Below the pieces are notes generated by a model that saw only the letters and a program-made list of their open reading frames with translations, was not told the DNA's origin and made no database searches. This document shows positions 6,761-8,128 of a stretch of DNA of 8,128 nt, piece by piece. The position numbers were made by a program, and so were the translations under genes. Origin of the DNA: an uncultured Prochlorococcus sp. (GTDB lineage Bacteria; Cyanobacteriota; Cyanobacteriia; PCC-6307; Cyanobiaceae); assembly GCA_902600395.1 (NCBI GenBank), contig CACKJL010000035.1:1-8128 (forward strand), written 5' to 3'. The stretch's first letter is position 1; every line of letters begins with the position of its first letter.

Positions 6761-6788
6761 TTGTTTTACTCTCATCAAGAGTTATTAT
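6761..6788 (+). promoter_or_regulatory. Candidate fur promoter with a possible Fur-like half-site
   Basis: TTGTTT (6761-6766) and TATTAT (6783-6788) are separated by 16 bases and fit a weak sigma-70 promoter, placing the start of transcription near 6795, about 16 bases before the TTG codon. A short inverted repeat, ACTCT/AGAGT (6768-6772 and 6778-6782), lies between the boxes. TGAGAAT (6789-6795) just after the -10 box resembles one half of the TGATAAT-n-ATTATCA Fur site, but the second half is not present, so autoregulation is only a suggestion. Confidence 0.35.
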
Positions 6789-6810
6789 TGAGAATAGCCA
6801 TGGGTTAATT

Positions 6811-7263
6811 TTGTCATTATCCTCTCAATACAAAGTCATCACATCTCCTCTTGGGGATGGATTACATAAAGATGGGAAGAGATTAACTCCTCAGAGGCTA
6901 AAAGTTCTTAATTTATTTGAAAATATTGGCTCTGGAAAGCATCTTAGTGCTGAAGAGGTTCATGAAAAGTTAGTTAAAACAAGCTCCAAAGTTTCACTAG
7001 CAACAATTTATAGAACTTTAAGACTTTTAGTACAAATGGGGTTGCTTCATGAATTAGAACTCAGTGAGGGTGGACACAGATATGAATTGCTTAGTAACGA
7101 CACACCTGATCATCATCATTTGATTTGCATTAGGTGTGGAAGAACAGAAGAATTCGAAAATGATGAGGTTTTAGAGGCAGGCAAAGTTGCAGCAAAAGTT
7201 AATGGTTTTAAACTAATTGAATCCTCTTTAAATGTAAGAGCTATTTGTCCTAATTGCATTTAA
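6811..7263 (+). CDS. fur: Fur-family metal-responsive transcriptional regulator
   Basis: Fur proteins are dimeric repressors that bind DNA when loaded with a divalent metal. This 150-residue protein shows the whole family pattern: a winged-helix domain (about 20-95) with LTPQRLKVL (25-33), HLSAEEVHEKL (44-54) and recognition helix SLATIYRTL (62-70), then a dimerisation domain. Metal ligands include His44, His89, Glu92 and the DHHH cluster (100-103). Two Cys pairs, CIRC (106-109) and CPNC (146-149), form the structural zinc site. The HLSAEEV and ELxLxEGxHxYEL segments resemble cyanobacterial FurA, so iron is the likeliest metal; PerR- or Zur-type sensing cannot be excluded. No ATG fits the frame, so the start is TTG at 6811. 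A two-codon ATG-GGT-TAA frame (6800-6808) lies just upstream. It converges on the ArsS-like gene with a 6-base gap. Confidence 0.93.
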   Translation: MSLSSQYKVITSPLGDGLHKDGKRLTPQRLKVLNLFENIGSGKHLSAEEVHEKLVKTSSKVSLATIYRTLRLLVQMGLLHELELSEGGHRYELLSNDTPDHHHLICIRCGRTEEFENDEVLEAGKVAAKVNGFKLIESSLNVRAICPNCI

Positions 7264-7269
7264 CAAGTT

Positions 7270-8128
7270 TTAACTTAAAGTACCTCCACAACTTGATCCT
7301 GCACCTGCAGTGCAAGCAAAACAATGTTCTTTTACAGCTACCCCGTAGTCAAAAGTAAATGATTCATCCAATAGATCAAAAAGTGTCTTTGGTCCTTTAT
7401 TCTCTCGGAAATTTATCTGTTGATTAAAGTCACAGTCATAAATTTCTCCTAGCCAATTTACGCTAATTGTCTTTTTACACATAAGATTTTCTAAATTTTT
7501 TTCATTAAAGTTTTCTTTTAGTAATTTGTAATAATTATTTAGTTTCCCTTCCCTTCTAAGAGATTCTTCATATCTATTTATTGGCATATTAGTTATTGTG
7601 TATAAATTATTAAAAACGATATTGAATTTTTCGAATAAAATTTTTTTATAATCCTTCTCCAATGTTTCCTGAGAAGGAGGAAGAACTGGGCTTACAGGAT
7701 TGTAAACAAGATTTAATTGTAATCCATTTTCCTTCTTTCCATAGCCTAAATCATTAAGAATTTTAATGGCATTAATACTTTTTTCAAAAACACCAAAACC
7801 CCTTTGAAAATCAACATTATTTTTTTCATAACACGGTAGCGAAGCAGTAACTATCACTTTATTTTTTGCAAGAAATTGAGGCAGTTCTTCATAACCCTCT
7901 TCAAAAAAAATTGTCAAATTGCATCTATCAATAATATCAACTTGTTTTGTGCTTAAGCTGGTTATTAGGTTTTTAAATTCTGGGTGAAGTTCTGGCGCAC
8001 CACCTGTAATATCTAAAGTCTTGATTTTATATTTTTCAATTATCTTTGGAATAAGAGATATCATTTCATTGGACATCTTTTCAGTCCTTAGGGGACTCGA
8101 ATTGACATGACAATGCTTACAAGCCTGA
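7270..8128 (-). CDS. arsS: ArsS-type radical SAM protein, arsenosugar biosynthesis (N-terminus beyond the right edge)
   Basis: The frame runs through the right edge, so an ATG at 8076 is internal. The last visible codons upstream read QACKHCHVNSSPLRTEKM, which holds the second and third Cys of the radical SAM CX3CX2C motif; the first Cys should lie just outside. TGGAPELHP (41-49 of the 285 visible residues) is the SAM-binding GGE-like motif, and DRCNLTI (67-73) is typical of this family. The C-terminal Cys-rich domain (DUF3641 type) carries Cys at 217, 232, 269, 272 and 280, ending HCFACTAGAGSSCGG. From family knowledge, ArsS adds a deoxyadenosyl group to dimethylarsenite on the way to arsenosugars and usually works with the methyltransferase ArsM, not seen here. 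Related radical SAM/Cys-rich proteins may have other substrates. Confidence 0.85.
   Translation of the reverse strand, partial: QACKHCHVNSSPLRTEKMSNEMISLIPKIIEKYKIKTLDITGGAPELHPEFKNLITSLSTKQVDIIDRCNLTIFFEEGYEELPQFLAKNKVIVTASLPCYEKNNVDFQRGFGVFEKSINAIKILNDLGYGKKENGLQLNLVYNPVSPVLPPSQETLEKDYKKILFEKFNIVFNNLYTITNMPINRYEESLRREGKLNNYYKLLKENFNEKNLENLMCKKTISVNWLGEIYDCDFNQQINFRENKGPKTLFDLLDESFTFDYGVAVKEHCFACTAGAGSSCGGTLS

Noticed and set aside
6125..7263. Idea that the isochorismatase-like gene beside fur marks a siderophore locus.
   Set aside because: The hydrolase is the short ISOC/YcaC-like form without a carrier domain, and no siderophore synthetase or transporter is present.
7270..8076. Separate 268-residue protein starting at ATG 8076.
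   Set aside because: The frame continues upstream to the edge and encodes the radical SAM Cys motif, so this ATG is internal.

Overview
The window looks like a stretch of chromosome from a marine picocyanobacterium, most likely a high-light-adapted Prochlorococcus. The basis is the very AT-rich sequence, short compact genes, almost no Shine-Dalgarno sites, and a lycopene cyclase of the marine-cyanobacterial CrtL type close to a Fur regulator. This assignment comes from sequence character and memory of gene families, not from a database search. I see no tRNA, rRNA, CRISPR array, insertion sequence or phage gene, and no gene-free stretch longer than 224 bases.

Layout from left to right. At 2-253 is the end of a membrane transporter, probably a sodium:glutamate symporter. 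At 293-550 is a small unknown protein. A glutathione-S-transferase-like protein follows on the minus strand (547-1206). At 1281-1823 is an unusual GIY-YIG-type domain joined to three membrane segments. Next, on the minus strand, a lycopene cyclase (2535-3818) and a short-chain dehydrogenase (1820-2527) form a tight two-gene operon. A 224-base AT-rich divergent region separates them from a light-dependent protochlorophyllide reductase (LPOR)-like short-chain dehydrogenase (4043-5044), whose catalytic positions do not match true LPOR. A MscS-type channel (about 5015-6046) and an isochorismatase-fold cysteine hydrolase (6125-6694) lie on the minus strand. A Fur-family regulator (6811-7263, TTG start) and an ArsS-type radical SAM protein (7270 to the right edge, incomplete) close the window.

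The genes alternate between divergent and convergent arrangement. All four convergent junctions are overlapping or nearly so: 4-base overlaps at 547-550 and 1820-1823, a 30-base overlap at 5015-5044, and a 6-base gap at 7264-7269. That leaves no room for ordinary terminators between the genes.

Functionally this is mostly a housekeeping and stress neighbourhood: carotenoid cyclisation, redox and thiol proteins, osmotic protection, metal regulation and arsenic metabolism. The least explained items are the LPOR paralogue with altered active-site residues, the GIY-YIG/membrane fusion with Lys at the catalytic Arg position, and the dehydrogenase co-transcribed with the lycopene cyclase. I found no convincing large undescribed multi-gene system.
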